From Haemophilus parainfluenzae (GTDB lineage Bacteria > Pseudomonadota > Gammaproteobacteria > Enterobacterales > Pasteurellaceae): DNA of 64,000 nt. The notes beneath the pieces are model-generated. The model ran no database searches. It worked only from the letters and a program-made list of their open reading frames with translations, and had not been told where the DNA came from. Where the stretch lies: the NCBI RefSeq assembly GCF_014931415.1, contig NZ_CP063121.1, positions 1,798,001 through 1,862,000 on the forward strand. The letters run 5' to 3'. Each line of letters begins with the position of its first letter. Position 1 is the first letter of the stretch. Shown one piece after another: positions 20,670-29,676 of the stretch. A program made the position numbers and the translations under genes.

Positions 20670-20710
20670 ACAAACCTTTATTTTATTGTTTAAGAAATAT
20701 TAAGACTTAA

Positions 20711-20743
20711 GTAGGGTTTATAAATTCTCAAATCGCACCCTAC
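20711..20743. repeat. short inverted repeat upstream of the orphan ORF
   Basis: GTAGGGT (20711-20717) and ACCCTAC (20737-20743) flank a 19-base spacer that contains AATCGC. It sits in the 207-base gap between the orphan gene and proA and looks like a dispersed intergenic palindrome. Confidence 0.4.
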
Positions 20744-20876
20744 TCACGGGATATAAACTGACTAGATGATAAATCATTACTCATAATTCACAAAATCCTT
20801 AATTTTAATCATTTCACCTTACGCATTTTTACGATAAGCTACACCATATTTTTGTTGCAATAACAAGGGATTCGAT

Positions 20877-22130
20877 ATGTTAGAACAAATGGGCAAACAG
20901 GCCAAAGATGCAGCCTTTATTTTAGCGCAGTTAAACACCACTGAAAAAAATCATGCACTCAGTATTATTGCGGATCAATTAGAACAACAAGCGGATCGTA
21001 TTCTTGCCGCAAACCAAAAAGATATTGAAATCGCGAAACAAAACGGCTTATCTGAAGCCTTAATTGACCGCCTCTTATTAACCGAAGATCGCCTAAAAGG
21101 CATTGCGAATGATGTACGCCATGTGATTTCGCTCGCAGATCCAGTGGGAAAAATTATTGATGGGGGCACCTTAGATAGCGGATTAAAAATTGAACGCGTT
21201 CGTACACCGCTTGGCGTAATTGGTACCATTTACGAAGCACGTCCCAATGTCACCATTGATGTAGCAAGCCTTTGCTTAAAAACCGGTAATGCCGTGATTT
21301 TACGTGGCGGAAAGGAAACACAACATTCCAACCAAATTTTAGTAGAAGTGGTACAAAATGCCCTTGAACAAGCAGGATTACCACGCCATGCAGTCCAAGC
21401 CATTACCGATCCGAATCGTGAGCTTGTAATGCAACTACTTAAATTGGATCGCTATGTAGATATGATTATTCCTCGTGGCGGAGCTGGTTTACATGAACTT
21501 TGTAAACAACATTCAACCATTCCAGTGATTGTCGGTGGTGTGGGCGTTTGTCATCTTTTTGTGGAAGAAAGTGCGGACCAAGAAAAAGCCCTCGCGGTGA
21601 TTGCTAATGCAAAATGCCAACGTCCAAGCACATGTAATACGTTGGAAACGCTTTTAGTTCAACGCTCGATTGCAGAAACCTTCCTACCCAAACTCGCGAA
21701 ATATTTAGCCGAGAAAAAAGTAAAATTCCATGCAAAATCGACCGCACTTTCTATTCTTCAAGCTGCAAATGTCAATGTGCAAGAAGTGACTGAACAAGCA
21801 TTACGCCAAGAATGGGGCTCACTCGATCTCAATGTCGTGGTGGTTGAAGATATGGATGCGGCAATTGCTCACATTCGTGAATATGGCACACAACATTCAG
21901 AAAGTATCTTGACGGAAAATCAACGACTAGCAACACAATTTATCAATCAAGTGGATGCGGCAGCCGTATATGTTAATGCAAGTACTCGATTTACCGATGG
22001 CGGACAATTTGGTTTAGGTGCAGAAGTGGCGGTAAGTACTCAAAAACTTCATGCTCGAGGCCCAATGGGATTAGAAGCCTTAACCAGCTATAAATGGGTT
22101 TGTGTTGGCGATTACACTTCTCGCAAATAA
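20877..22130 (+). CDS. proA: gamma-glutamyl phosphate reductase
   Basis: The 417-residue NADPH-dependent enzyme makes glutamate-5-semialdehyde, the second step of proline synthesis. It has the aldehyde-dehydrogenase-like fold with the catalytic cysteine in [12 protein letters not shown] (near residue 255) and the family segment [18 protein letters not shown] (near residue 110). Length equals E. coli ProA. The partner kinase proB is not adjacent. A terminator formed by a mismatched uptake-signal pair follows. Confidence 0.97.
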   Translation: MLEQMGKQAKDAAFILAQLNTTEKNHALSIIADQLEQQADRILAANQKDIEIAKQNGLSEALIDRLLLTEDRLKGIANDVRHVISLADPVGKIIDGGTLDSGLKIERVRTPLGVIGTIYEARPNVTIDVASLCLKTGNAVILRGGKETQHSNQILVEVVQNALEQAGLPRHAVQAITDPNRELVMQLLKLDRYVDMIIPRGGAGLHELCKQHSTIPVIVGGVGVCHLFVEESADQEKALAVIANAKCQRPSTCNTLETLLVQRSIAETFLPKLAKYLAEKKVKFHAKSTALSILQAANVNVQEVTEQALRQEWGSLDLNVVVVEDMDAAIAHIREYGTQHSESILTENQRLATQFINQVDAAAVYVNASTRFTDGGQFGLGAEVAVSTQKLHARGPMGLEALTSYKWVCVGDYTSRK

Positions 22131-22149
22131 TCTGTTCCATCCATAAAAA

Positions 22150-22186
22150 AACCGCACCTTGAAACAATCAAAGTGCGGTTATTTTT
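22150..22186. terminator. bidirectional terminator between proA and yedI
   Basis: AACCGCAC (22150-22157) pairs with GTGCGGTT (22173-22180), followed by ATTTTTTAT; one arm carries a one-base-degenerate uptake signal. Confidence 0.7.
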
Positions 22187-22196
22187 TATCTCGTTT

Positions 22197-23045
22197 TTAG
22201 TGTTTACCGAATAATTTCATCGCGGGTAATACAATCGCACAAGCAATCGCGCCTACGATCACACCCACGACTAACGTTGCCACATTACCTAATAACCCAT
22301 CTGCTAATTGATAATCAGCGAGCAAATGATGAATGAAATCCACATTATGTACAAAAATACCGCCACCGACTAAGAACATCGCAAGCGTACCAATAAAGCT
22401 AAGTGAACGCATGAATTTAGGCATAATCACTAAAATTGCATTTCCGATTGACTTCGCCACACCACCTTTTTTGATAAGGTATAAACCGAAATCATCCGCT
22501 CTAACAATCAATGCGACCAAGCCATAAACAAAAATAGTAATTCCGATACCCACTATTGAAAGAGAAATGATGCGAGTGAGCAAGCTCGCTTCGGTTAATT
22601 CGCCCAATGCAATAATAATAATTTCAGCAGAAAGAATAAAATCCGTACGAATTGCCCCTTTAATTTTAGCGGCTTCATTAAAGGTTGTTTTTTCTTCGTG
22701 CTCTTCATGAGCAATAAATTTATGTAGAATTTTCTCTACCCCTTCAAAACACAAATATGCCCCACCTATCATCAAAAGTGGCACGATCAACCAAGGTAAA
22801 AATGCAGAAAGCAGTAAAGCAATTGGAATTAAAATGACTTTATTGACTAAGGATCCTTTGGTGACAGCCCAAACAATGGGTAATTCACGATCGGAAGATG
22901 CCCCTGTTACCTGATTAGCATTTAAGGCTAAGTCATCACCTACTACACCAACGGTTTTCTTGGCTGCTATTTTGGTCATCAAGGCGACATCATCAAGAAT
23001 CGATGCAATGTCATCAATAAGAGTAAAAAGAGAGCTAAACGCCAT
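22197..23045 (-). CDS. yedI: YedI-family inner membrane protein (DUF808)
   Basis: This 282-residue protein begins with the conserved cytosolic segment LFTLIDDIASILDDVALMTK and continues GVVGDDLALNANQV, both typical of the DUF808/YedI family. About six hydrophobic helices follow. The role is unknown; family members are simply described as inner-membrane proteins. It lies downstream of dnaX with only 40 bases between, so it could be read through from the apt-dnaX transcript. Confidence 0.85.
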   Translation of the reverse strand: MAFSSLFTLIDDIASILDDVALMTKIAAKKTVGVVGDDLALNANQVTGASSDRELPIVWAVTKGSLVNKVILIPIALLLSAFLPWLIVPLLMIGGAYLCFEGVEKILHKFIAHEEHEEKTTFNEAAKIKGAIRTDFILSAEIIIIALGELTEASLLTRIISLSIVGIGITIFVYGLVALIVRADDFGLYLIKKGGVAKSIGNAILVIMPKFMRSLSFIGTLAMFLVGGGIFVHNVDFIHHLLADYQLADGLLGNVATLVVGVIVGAIACAIVLPAMKLFGKH

Positions 23046-23085
23046 ATTCTTTCCTTTATAAAGTTAAAATTTAGAGAAATGAGTT

Positions 23086-25230
23086 TTAGACTGGTCGAAT
23101 GCTTTCGACATCCAACTTTGCATCAAACTCTTTTTGTAATAAAAGTAGTTTTTTATCTTGCTGTAAATCCGTACGTGCCTGTTCACGCAACTCCTGATAA
23201 ACTTTTTTACGGTAATCCATCGGGGTTAAAACATCGGAATCTTCAACAAAAATCGACAATTTGACTGGTTTTTCATATAAACGTTCAAGATGATCCACTA
23301 AATTTTTAATATTTCGATCTTGTTTTAAATGGGCTTTTTCAGAATGAAGCCCGAGTTGAATTTCATCTTCTGTTTGCGACTTAATAAAGCAATTTAATGC
23401 CAACTCTTTTGAAAAACCACTTACGCCTGAGCGTTCGACAATATCCGTCCAAGGATCTTGTTTTTGTGTAATTTGAATAATTTTCTCACGCAATTCTGGT
23501 GTCACATCTTTCAAAATCGCCTGTTTAATATCAGAAGGTCGCACACCGCTATCCACTTTAGCTAAATCCGGATTACTCCACTCCCAACGGTAAGTTTCCG
23601 CATCCAGAATTTCCTGCTCTTCCGCGTCCATTTCAGCATTGTCATCAATGGTATTTTCAACCGTTTCAACACTTTGCTTTAACGCTTCTGCTTGTTGAGT
23701 AATTGGATTTGGCACCGCTGCTTTCGTTTGCGTCGCTTTCGGTGGTGTCATCTCTCGCACAGGAAGTGCGGTCATTTTTGGTGAATTTTTTTGCTCATCC
23801 AACGCTTGGAGATGATGCAAGGTTTCTTCTACGGCGGCTTGCTGTTCATCATGATGATGTTGGCGCTCTGATTGCTCAATTTGCGTTAATTGATTCAATG
23901 CTTCTAGCGCAGCAAGGCTAGCTAAATTCAATGAAGATGTGGTTTGCGTGGAAACAGGTTGAGAAGGTGATGAATGTACAACCGCTGATTGAGCCATCGG
24001 CTTTTGCGCTTGTGCAGAATAATTTGCTTTGATGTTTTGCGACAGCACCGGCATATCCACATACCCAGAAACAGGCTGACTTTCAACCGAACTTTTCTGT
24101 GTATTTTGTTCAGTGGATAGCCCGCCTTGTTTAGGCGTTTGTGCTGCCGTAAGGAACTTTGGGTGGAATGCCAACGCCCTCAATAATGTCATTTCTGCAC
24201 CAATTCGACGATTTGGTGCGGAGGCCAATTCTTTTCGACCCGATACAATCACTTGATAGAAAAATTGTACGTCTTCCGGTGAAATATGTTTAGCCAGAAA
24301 ACCGAGATGATCGTTTTCATCCGTAGCATTTTTAGCGAGTAACTGCATTAATGCAATTTGATGTAATTTCTCTGCCGTTTCTGCCAGTAACTCATCCCAA
24401 TCGCCCGCTTTTTCTGCCACTGTTTGGATGGTTTTCATTAAACGCTCACCGTTACCTTGGTGTAAGGCGTAAATAATTTCAATCGGTTGGTCTTCATCTA
24501 ATAGCCCAAGCATGGTATTCACCACATCGGTGGAAACTTTACCATTACCCATGGCAATCGCTTGATCCGTTAAACTTAAGCTATCACGAATACTACCCTG
24601 TGCCGCTTTGGCTAATTTATCTAATGCTGGTGCATCAAAAGGAATATTTTCGGCAGTAAGTACACGGTTAAGGTGTTCTGAAATTTGCGGTTCATCTAAT
24701 GCTTTGAGATGAAATTGCATACAACGAGATAAAATGGTGATCGGTAATTTTTGAGGATCCGTTGTAGCGAGTAGGAATTTCACATATTCAGGTGGCTCTT
24801 CCAAGGTTTTTAACAACGCATTGAAAGAATGGCGGGAAAGCATATGGACTTCATCGATTAGATAAACTTTATAACGCCCCACTACCGGCTTATATTGCAC
24901 GTTGTCTAATAGCTCACGCGTATCTTCTACTTTAGTACGAGAAGCCGCATCAATTTCAATTAAATCAATAAAGTTGCCTGCTTCGATCGCTTTACAGTTT
25001 TCACATTCACCGCAAGGATCGGCAGTAATACCGTTTACACAGTTCAAGCCTTTCGCAAATAAACGAGCAATGGAGGTTTTACCCACGCCACGGGTGCCGG
25101 AAAATAAATAAGCATGGTGTAAACGGTTTTCTTTTAAACCGTTTTCCAAAGCAGTGAGCACATGGCTTTGTCCCACTACTTCAGAAAAGTTTTTTGGTCG
25201 CCATTTTCTGGCTAAAACTTGGTAGCTCAT
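23086..25230 (-). CDS. dnaX: DNA polymerase III tau/gamma subunit
   Basis: The 714-residue clamp-loader ATPase has Walker A GTRGVGKT (45-52), four zinc cysteines at 64, 73, 76 and 79, Walker B LIDEVHMLS and the sensor SRC motif. Domain III ends near residue 370, then a Gln/Pro/Ala-rich linker (about 370-540) leads to the tau-specific C-terminal domains that bind helicase and polymerase. It is longer than E. coli tau (643) because of the linker. A run of seven A at codons 480-482 could give a shorter gamma form (see the separate entry). It is 16 bases downstream of apt, an order also seen in E. coli. Confidence 0.96.
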   Translation of the reverse strand: MSYQVLARKWRPKNFSEVVGQSHVLTALENGLKENRLHHAYLFSGTRGVGKTSIARLFAKGLNCVNGITADPCGECENCKAIEAGNFIDLIEIDAASRTKVEDTRELLDNVQYKPVVGRYKVYLIDEVHMLSRHSFNALLKTLEEPPEYVKFLLATTDPQKLPITILSRCMQFHLKALDEPQISEHLNRVLTAENIPFDAPALDKLAKAAQGSIRDSLSLTDQAIAMGNGKVSTDVVNTMLGLLDEDQPIEIIYALHQGNGERLMKTIQTVAEKAGDWDELLAETAEKLHQIALMQLLAKNATDENDHLGFLAKHISPEDVQFFYQVIVSGRKELASAPNRRIGAEMTLLRALAFHPKFLTAAQTPKQGGLSTEQNTQKSSVESQPVSGYVDMPVLSQNIKANYSAQAQKPMAQSAVVHSSPSQPVSTQTTSSLNLASLAALEALNQLTQIEQSERQHHHDEQQAAVEETLHHLQALDEQKNSPKMTALPVREMTPPKATQTKAAVPNPITQQAEALKQSVETVENTIDDNAEMDAEEQEILDAETYRWEWSNPDLAKVDSGVRPSDIKQAILKDVTPELREKIIQITQKQDPWTDIVERSGVSGFSKELALNCFIKSQTEDEIQLGLHSEKAHLKQDRNIKNLVDHLERLYEKPVKLSIFVEDSDVLTPMDYRKKVYQELREQARTDLQQDKKLLLLQKEFDAKLDVESIRPV
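23785..23793 (-). other. possible slippery site in dnaX (A AAA AAT)
   Basis: Codons 480-482 read CAA AAA AAT, giving a seven-A run in the phase of a -1 slippery heptamer. A -1 shift would end after about 40 new residues (about 521 in all); loss of one A would end at about residue 485. A short hairpin, CGCAC with GTGCG around TTCCT, lies 15 bases downstream, farther than the usual spacing. The relative position (about 68 percent of tau) matches where gamma ends in E. coli. Confidence 0.35.
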
Positions 25231-25246
25231 CGCATCTCTTTAAAAA

Positions 25247-25789
25247 TTAATGACCTTCAAAATTCACTAAAGTGTAGCAATCAATGCCTAAATCACGTAA
25301 GCGTTTTTCGCCCCCTAATTCTGGCAAATTAATCACAAAGGCAGCATGTTTCACTTCACCACCTAAACGTTGAACTAATTTCACGGTGGCTTCAACTGTA
25401 CCGCCTGTCGCTAACAAGTCATCAATGATTAACACATTATCGCCTTGTGAAATGGCATCTGTGTGCAATTCAAGGGTGTCTTGACCGTATTCTAATTGAT
25501 AAGACTGTGCAATCACTTCACGAGGTAATTTGCCCGGTTTACGAACGGGGATAAATGGCAAGCCTAATGCTAATGCAACTGGCGCACCAAAAATGAATCC
25601 ACGAGACTCGGTACCAATTACTTTTGTGAGACCTTGATCTTTATACTTTTCAACGATCAAATCGATTGTTGCCTTGAAAGCCGCAGGCACTTCAAGCAAG
25701 CTCGTGATATCACGGAAAATGATGCCTTCTTTTGGATGATTTGGGATAGATTTGATAGAAGATTTGATTAATTCAAGTTGTTTGTTCAT
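25247..25789 (-). CDS. apt: adenine phosphoribosyltransferase
   Basis: The 180-residue type I phosphoribosyltransferase salvages adenine to AMP. The PRPP-binding loop is [13 protein letters not shown] (near residue 120), and [19 protein letters not shown] marks the base-binding part. Length matches the family. It is upstream of dnaX with a 16-base gap and is probably co-transcribed; an uptake-signal terminator separates it from lpxM. Confidence 0.96.
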   Translation of the reverse strand: MNKQLELIKSSIKSIPNHPKEGIIFRDITSLLEVPAAFKATIDLIVEKYKDQGLTKVIGTESRGFIFGAPVALALGLPFIPVRKPGKLPREVIAQSYQLEYGQDTLELHTDAISQGDNVLIIDDLLATGGTVEATVKLVQRLGGEVKHAAFVINLPELGGEKRLRDLGIDCYTLVNFEGH

Positions 25790-25858
25790 AAATAATTGCT
25801 CAAAAAAGAGTAAGAAAAAATCCTGTTTTTAGGCTCGCATTCTAGCATAGAAAAATAC

Positions 25859-25888
25859 AAAAGTGCGGTGAATTTTGACCGCACTTTT
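25859..25888. terminator. terminator from an inverted uptake-signal pair
   Basis: AAGTGCGGT (25861-25869) pairs with ACCGCACTT (25878-25886). It follows the lpxM stop codon and lies before the apt promoter region on the minus strand. Confidence 0.75.
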
Positions 25889-25902
25889 GTAAATAAAATG
25901 AA

Positions 25903-26862
25903 TTAATCTGGGTAAATATCTTCCCCGTCTTTTCGAGTACGAAGAAGCTGTAAAATCCAGACATATTGTTCGGGGGTTGGCGTAACGAAATATTCAATTT
26001 CTTCGTTCATCGCACGGGCTGATTGCTCAGGATCGTCGCTTAATTGCATCGGTGGGCGAATTTCCATTTCATACTTCCCACTCTTGGCGTTATAGCGTGG
26101 AAACATTGGAATAACCACCGCTTTCGCTAATTTTGCCATTTTGTTCAACCCAGGAAGCGTCGCCTTATAAGTAGCAAAGAAATCCACAAAGACACTTTGC
26201 TCAGCACCAAAATCTTCATCGGGAAGATAATACCCCATTTGACCTTGTTTGATGTGTGCTAAAAATGGCTTAATCCCATTTTGACGAGCATGCATTTTGC
26301 CACCAAAACGTTGACGTGCTAAAGTCCACAACCAATCCACCAAGGGATTTCGGTGAGGGTTATACATTGACGTCATCGGCATGCCGTGTGTATGCAAAAT
26401 AATGCCAGAGGCATCAATTGCCCAACCATGTGGCACCATCAAAATGATGTTATGCCCTTCTTCTTTGGCTTGTTTGATATACTCAAGACCAATAAATTCG
26501 CTGCGTTTTTGTAAATGCTTTTTAGAGCGAATAGCAATTTCACCAATACCGAGCATCACTTGTGCGACCGTCACAAACATCTCTTCAATCACTTTGTCAC
26601 GCTGTTCTGCCGTCCAATTAGGGAAACAGAGTTTCAAATTAATCTCGGCACGAATACGTGGTTTACCGATTTTTTTCGTCAGTGCTCGTGCCAATTTCTC
26701 AGCTAATTTATCGCGTAAACGAAACGGTACAAAAGCCAATAATAAAAGCACAAAAATACCAAGCCAAATGCCCCAATTTTTCGGATGCAAATATGACCAT
26801 GAAAAATGTGGTTCATAACCCGTTCGTGCCGTAATACGTAATTTTTTCTGAGAATCTGTCAT
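25903..26862 (-). CDS. lpxM: lipid A acyltransferase (MsbB/LpxM type)
   Basis: Second HtrB/MsbB-family acyltransferase in the window, 319 residues from the ATG at 26862 (an in-frame TTG at 26868 is less likely). It has one hydrophobic segment (about 32-48) and the catalytic motif H-x4-D as HGWAID near residue 145. MsbB adds the last secondary acyl chain to lipid A in the inner membrane. The neighbours yfcA-like, mepA and aroC match the H. influenzae msbB region. It starts nine bases after the TSUP gene, so it is probably co-transcribed with it. Confidence 0.92.
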   Translation of the reverse strand: MTDSQKKLRITARTGYEPHFSWSYLHPKNWGIWLGIFVLLLLAFVPFRLRDKLAEKLARALTKKIGKPRIRAEINLKLCFPNWTAEQRDKVIEEMFVTVAQVMLGIGEIAIRSKKHLQKRSEFIGLEYIKQAKEEGHNIILMVPHGWAIDASGIILHTHGMPMTSMYNPHRNPLVDWLWTLARQRFGGKMHARQNGIKPFLAHIKQGQMGYYLPDEDFGAEQSVFVDFFATYKATLPGLNKMAKLAKAVVIPMFPRYNAKSGKYEMEIRPPMQLSDDPEQSARAMNEEIEYFVTPTPEQYVWILQLLRTRKDGEDIYPD

Positions 26863-26871
26863 AATCAATTG

Positions 26872-27639
26872 TTAAAAATGAAACCAACCTTGATCATACG
26901 CCATTTTTATCGTCATGATAAATGACATAATCACCACCATCGGTCTAATCAGTTGTTTGCCTTTTGCCATCACCATTTTAGCACCTAAATTTGCGCCTAT
27001 CAGGCTTCCTGCCATCATGACTAACCCAACAGTCCAAATCACATGACCACCAATTAGGAAGAAAATTAATGAGGCTAAATTTGAGGTTAAATTCATCACT
27101 TTGGCATGCGCCGTCGCTTTAGTGAGGTTAAATCCTAGTAAGGTCACACAAGCTAGATTCATCAATGATCCCGTTCCCGGTCCGAAAAAGCCGTCATAAA
27201 AACCTAGAAGTGAGCCAAAACATAACGCAAAAACGGCGTAAGAAATTCGTTGTTTGCGATCACTCTCGCCCAATTTAGGCGTAAATAAAAAGTATAAGCC
27301 AATCGCTAAAATGAGAAATGGAAGGCCTTTTTTAATTAATGACGTATCTAAATTTTGAATAAGTAACGTACCAATCACCGAGCCGATAAAAATTATCAGT
27401 AAGATGAAAGAAAATTCCGATAAATTGACCGCTCTTTTTCGTAAAAAGTAAATACTTGCCGACAACGCGCCACCAAATGCTTGTAATTTATTGGTGCCTA
27501 ATGCCATTGCCGGTGGCATACCTGTCATTAATAAGGCTGGGATCGTAATTAAGCCACCACCGCCCGCAATCGCATCAATAAATGCGGCAATAAAGGCAGC
27601 TGCAAAAAGCATGGCTAATATATCAATCCCCAATTCCAT
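26872..27639 (-). CDS. TSUP-family membrane transporter (YfcA-like, TauE/SafE)
   Basis: This 255-residue protein has about eight hydrophobic helices with the duplicated TauE/SafE pattern, seen in FIDAIAGGGGLITIPALLM (near residue 20) and FYDGFFGPGTGSLMNLA (near residue 147). Family members export sulfite, sulfoacetate or related anions; the substrate of the YfcA branch is not settled. Given the sulfate pathway encoded elsewhere in the window, a sulfur-anion role is possible but is not shown by context, since the gene sits with mepA and lpxM as in H. influenzae. Confidence 0.88.
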   Translation of the reverse strand: MELGIDILAMLFAAAFIAAFIDAIAGGGGLITIPALLMTGMPPAMALGTNKLQAFGGALSASIYFLRKRAVNLSEFSFILLIIFIGSVIGTLLIQNLDTSLIKKGLPFLILAIGLYFLFTPKLGESDRKQRISYAVFALCFGSLLGFYDGFFGPGTGSLMNLACVTLLGFNLTKATAHAKVMNLTSNLASLIFFLIGGHVIWTVGLVMMAGSLIGANLGAKMVMAKGKQLIRPMVVIMSFIMTIKMAYDQGWFHF

Positions 27640-27649
27640 GATTTAACTC

Positions 27650-28522
27650 CTACTCTAACCATTCGCTACTGTTTGGCGAACTCAACACTTGCTGACATAA
27701 AAACGGTTCTGGTGGTGTCGCTTTTGGTTTAGAAGAGCCTGAACCTGGTTTTGCGGGTTCAAACCAAGAATAAAGTTCATCACCACATCCATCGCCTGCT
27801 GGTACAGGTGCTTGATCTTCACAATAAGCGGCATCTTTCGGACAAGCAATGCGCACGTGGAAGTGTGAATCATGTCCAAACCATGGGCGAATTTTGTGTA
27901 ACCACGCACGATCATCACCCGCAGTTTGACAAAGTTTTAATTTAATCGCGGGGTTCACAAAAATACGGGTCACTTTTGGATCTTGCGCAGCCAGTTTGAT
28001 TAACGTTGCATGATTGTTATTCCATACATTTTCATCAACACGTTGTGCTTGACGATTCACCACGAGTAAGCCTTTTCCGTCAGAATTTAGCGCTTCACTG
28101 TCTGTCATGGTGCCCATACGCAGCCAAATATCCGCATCTAAGCCCATTTGATGGCTCGCATGCCCCGTTAAAAAGCGACCACCGCCAGGCATCGCAATAT
28201 CGCCAACCAACATCGTTGGTAAGCCAGCTGACTTCGCTTTTTGTCCAAGACGCTGTAAATAGGCAATCATATCCGGATGACCATAGTAGCGATTTTTATT
28301 CATACGAATCACTTGGTATCCCTCACCTTTATAAGGCAATGGCTCCGCCCCGATAATACAACCATTCGAATAGCTACCAATTGGATTCGCTTTACCATCT
28401 GTTGCAGGAATTGGACGTTTAATTCGTTGCCAGTCTTGTGGTGAGGCTGTTGTTTGTAGCGAGAGAAAAACGCTCCCTAAAACAACCGCACTTGAAAGTA
28501 ATTTTGCTAAAGATTTATTCAT
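27650..28522 (-). CDS. mepA: penicillin-insensitive murein endopeptidase
   Basis: This periplasmic M74 metallopeptidase cleaves D-Ala-mDAP cross-links in peptidoglycan. The start at 28522 is preferred over an upstream TTG because AGGAAAT precedes it and it begins a clean signal peptide (cleavage near SLQTTA-SP). Zinc ligands are visible in HASHQMGLDADIW (near residue 130) and GHDSHFHVRIACP (near residue 220). It is 290 residues against 274 in E. coli. It lies between aroC and the TSUP gene, the usual mepA-aroC partnership. Confidence 0.94.
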   Translation of the reverse strand: MNKSLAKLLSSAVVLGSVFLSLQTTASPQDWQRIKRPIPATDGKANPIGSYSNGCIIGAEPLPYKGEGYQVIRMNKNRYYGHPDMIAYLQRLGQKAKSAGLPTMLVGDIAMPGGGRFLTGHASHQMGLDADIWLRMGTMTDSEALNSDGKGLLVVNRQAQRVDENVWNNNHATLIKLAAQDPKVTRIFVNPAIKLKLCQTAGDDRAWLHKIRPWFGHDSHFHVRIACPKDAAYCEDQAPVPAGDGCGDELYSWFEPAKPGSGSSKPKATPPEPFLCQQVLSSPNSSEWLE

Positions 28523-28587
28523 AAGATTTCCTAAAACGAATGACCTTATCTTCAATAAAAGAAAAAAATAAGCTTAATTTAAAAGAG

Positions 28588-29661
28588 TTATTTACACTGA
28601 GCCTTAAAACGCAATAAATGGTCGAGTAACACAATCGCGACCATTGCCTCTGCAATAGGGACTGCTCGGATACCAACACAAGGATCATGACGCCCTTTTG
28701 TCACCACTTCGACAGGCTCGCCTTCTAAATTTATAGAACGACCAGGAATCGTAATACTAGAAGTCGGTTTCAATGCAATGGTTGCAATAATTGGCTGACC
28801 TGAGCTAATGCCACCTAAGATACCGCCAGCATGGTTGCTTTCAAAACCATTTGGCGTCATTTCATCACGGTGTTCACTGCCACGCTGTTCAACAACTGCA
28901 AAACCGTCGCCTATCTCTACACCTTTAACGGCATTAATTCCCATTAAGGCATGGGCTAAATCGGCATCAAGGCGATCAAAAACAGGCTCTCCTAAACCAA
29001 CAGGGACATTCTCTGCAATCACGGTTAGTTTGGCACCAATCGAATCCCCTTCTTTTTTCAATTTACGGATTAATTCATCAAATTTTTCGACCGCACTTTC
29101 ATCCGGACAGAAAAATGGATTGCTGTTTACTTTATCCCAATCAATTTTGCCGACATTTTGTGGCGCAATCTTCACTTCGCCAATTTGACTTAAAAAACCA
29201 CGCACTTCAATGCCAAACTGCTCACGTAAATATTTCTTCGCAATCGCTCCCGCAGCAACACGCATCGCAGTTTCACGGGCAGAAGAACGACCACCACCGC
29301 GATAATCACGAATACCGTATTTTTGTTGATAGGTAAAATCTGCATGCCCAGGACGGAAACGATCTTTGATATCGCCATAATCTTGTGAACGTTGATCACC
29401 ATTTTTAATGATCATTCCAATGCTGGTACCCGTTGTTTTACCTTCAAATACCCCAGATAAAATCTGTACTTCATCGTCTTCACGACGTGGCGTAGTGTAA
29501 CGTGATGTACCCGGTTTACGACGATCTAAATCAGGTTGAATATCGGCTTCCGATAATTCAAGATTCGGTGGCACACCATCAACGATGCAGCCTAATGCAA
29601 TACCATGTGACTCCCCAAAGGTTGTCACACGAAAAAGTTGTCCGATAGTATTCCCTGCCAT
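28588..29661 (-). CDS. aroC: chorismate synthase
   Basis: The 357-residue FMN-dependent enzyme forms chorismate from EPSP, the last shared step to aromatic amino acids, folate and menaquinone. The family signatures [18 protein letters not shown] (near 16), [20 protein letters not shown] (near 103) and [17 protein letters not shown] (near 328) are intact. Length matches E. coli AroC (361). It starts 15 bases after mscK on the same strand. Confidence 0.97.
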   Translation of the reverse strand: MAGNTIGQLFRVTTFGESHGIALGCIVDGVPPNLELSEADIQPDLDRRKPGTSRYTTPRREDDEVQILSGVFEGKTTGTSIGMIIKNGDQRSQDYGDIKDRFRPGHADFTYQQKYGIRDYRGGGRSSARETAMRVAAGAIAKKYLREQFGIEVRGFLSQIGEVKIAPQNVGKIDWDKVNSNPFFCPDESAVEKFDELIRKLKKEGDSIGAKLTVIAENVPVGLGEPVFDRLDADLAHALMGINAVKGVEIGDGFAVVEQRGSEHRDEMTPNGFESNHAGGILGGISSGQPIIATIALKPTSSITIPGRSINLEGEPVEVVTKGRHDPCVGIRAVPIAEAMVAIVLLDHLLRFKAQCK

Positions 29662-29676
29662 ATTTTCTCTCTTTAA

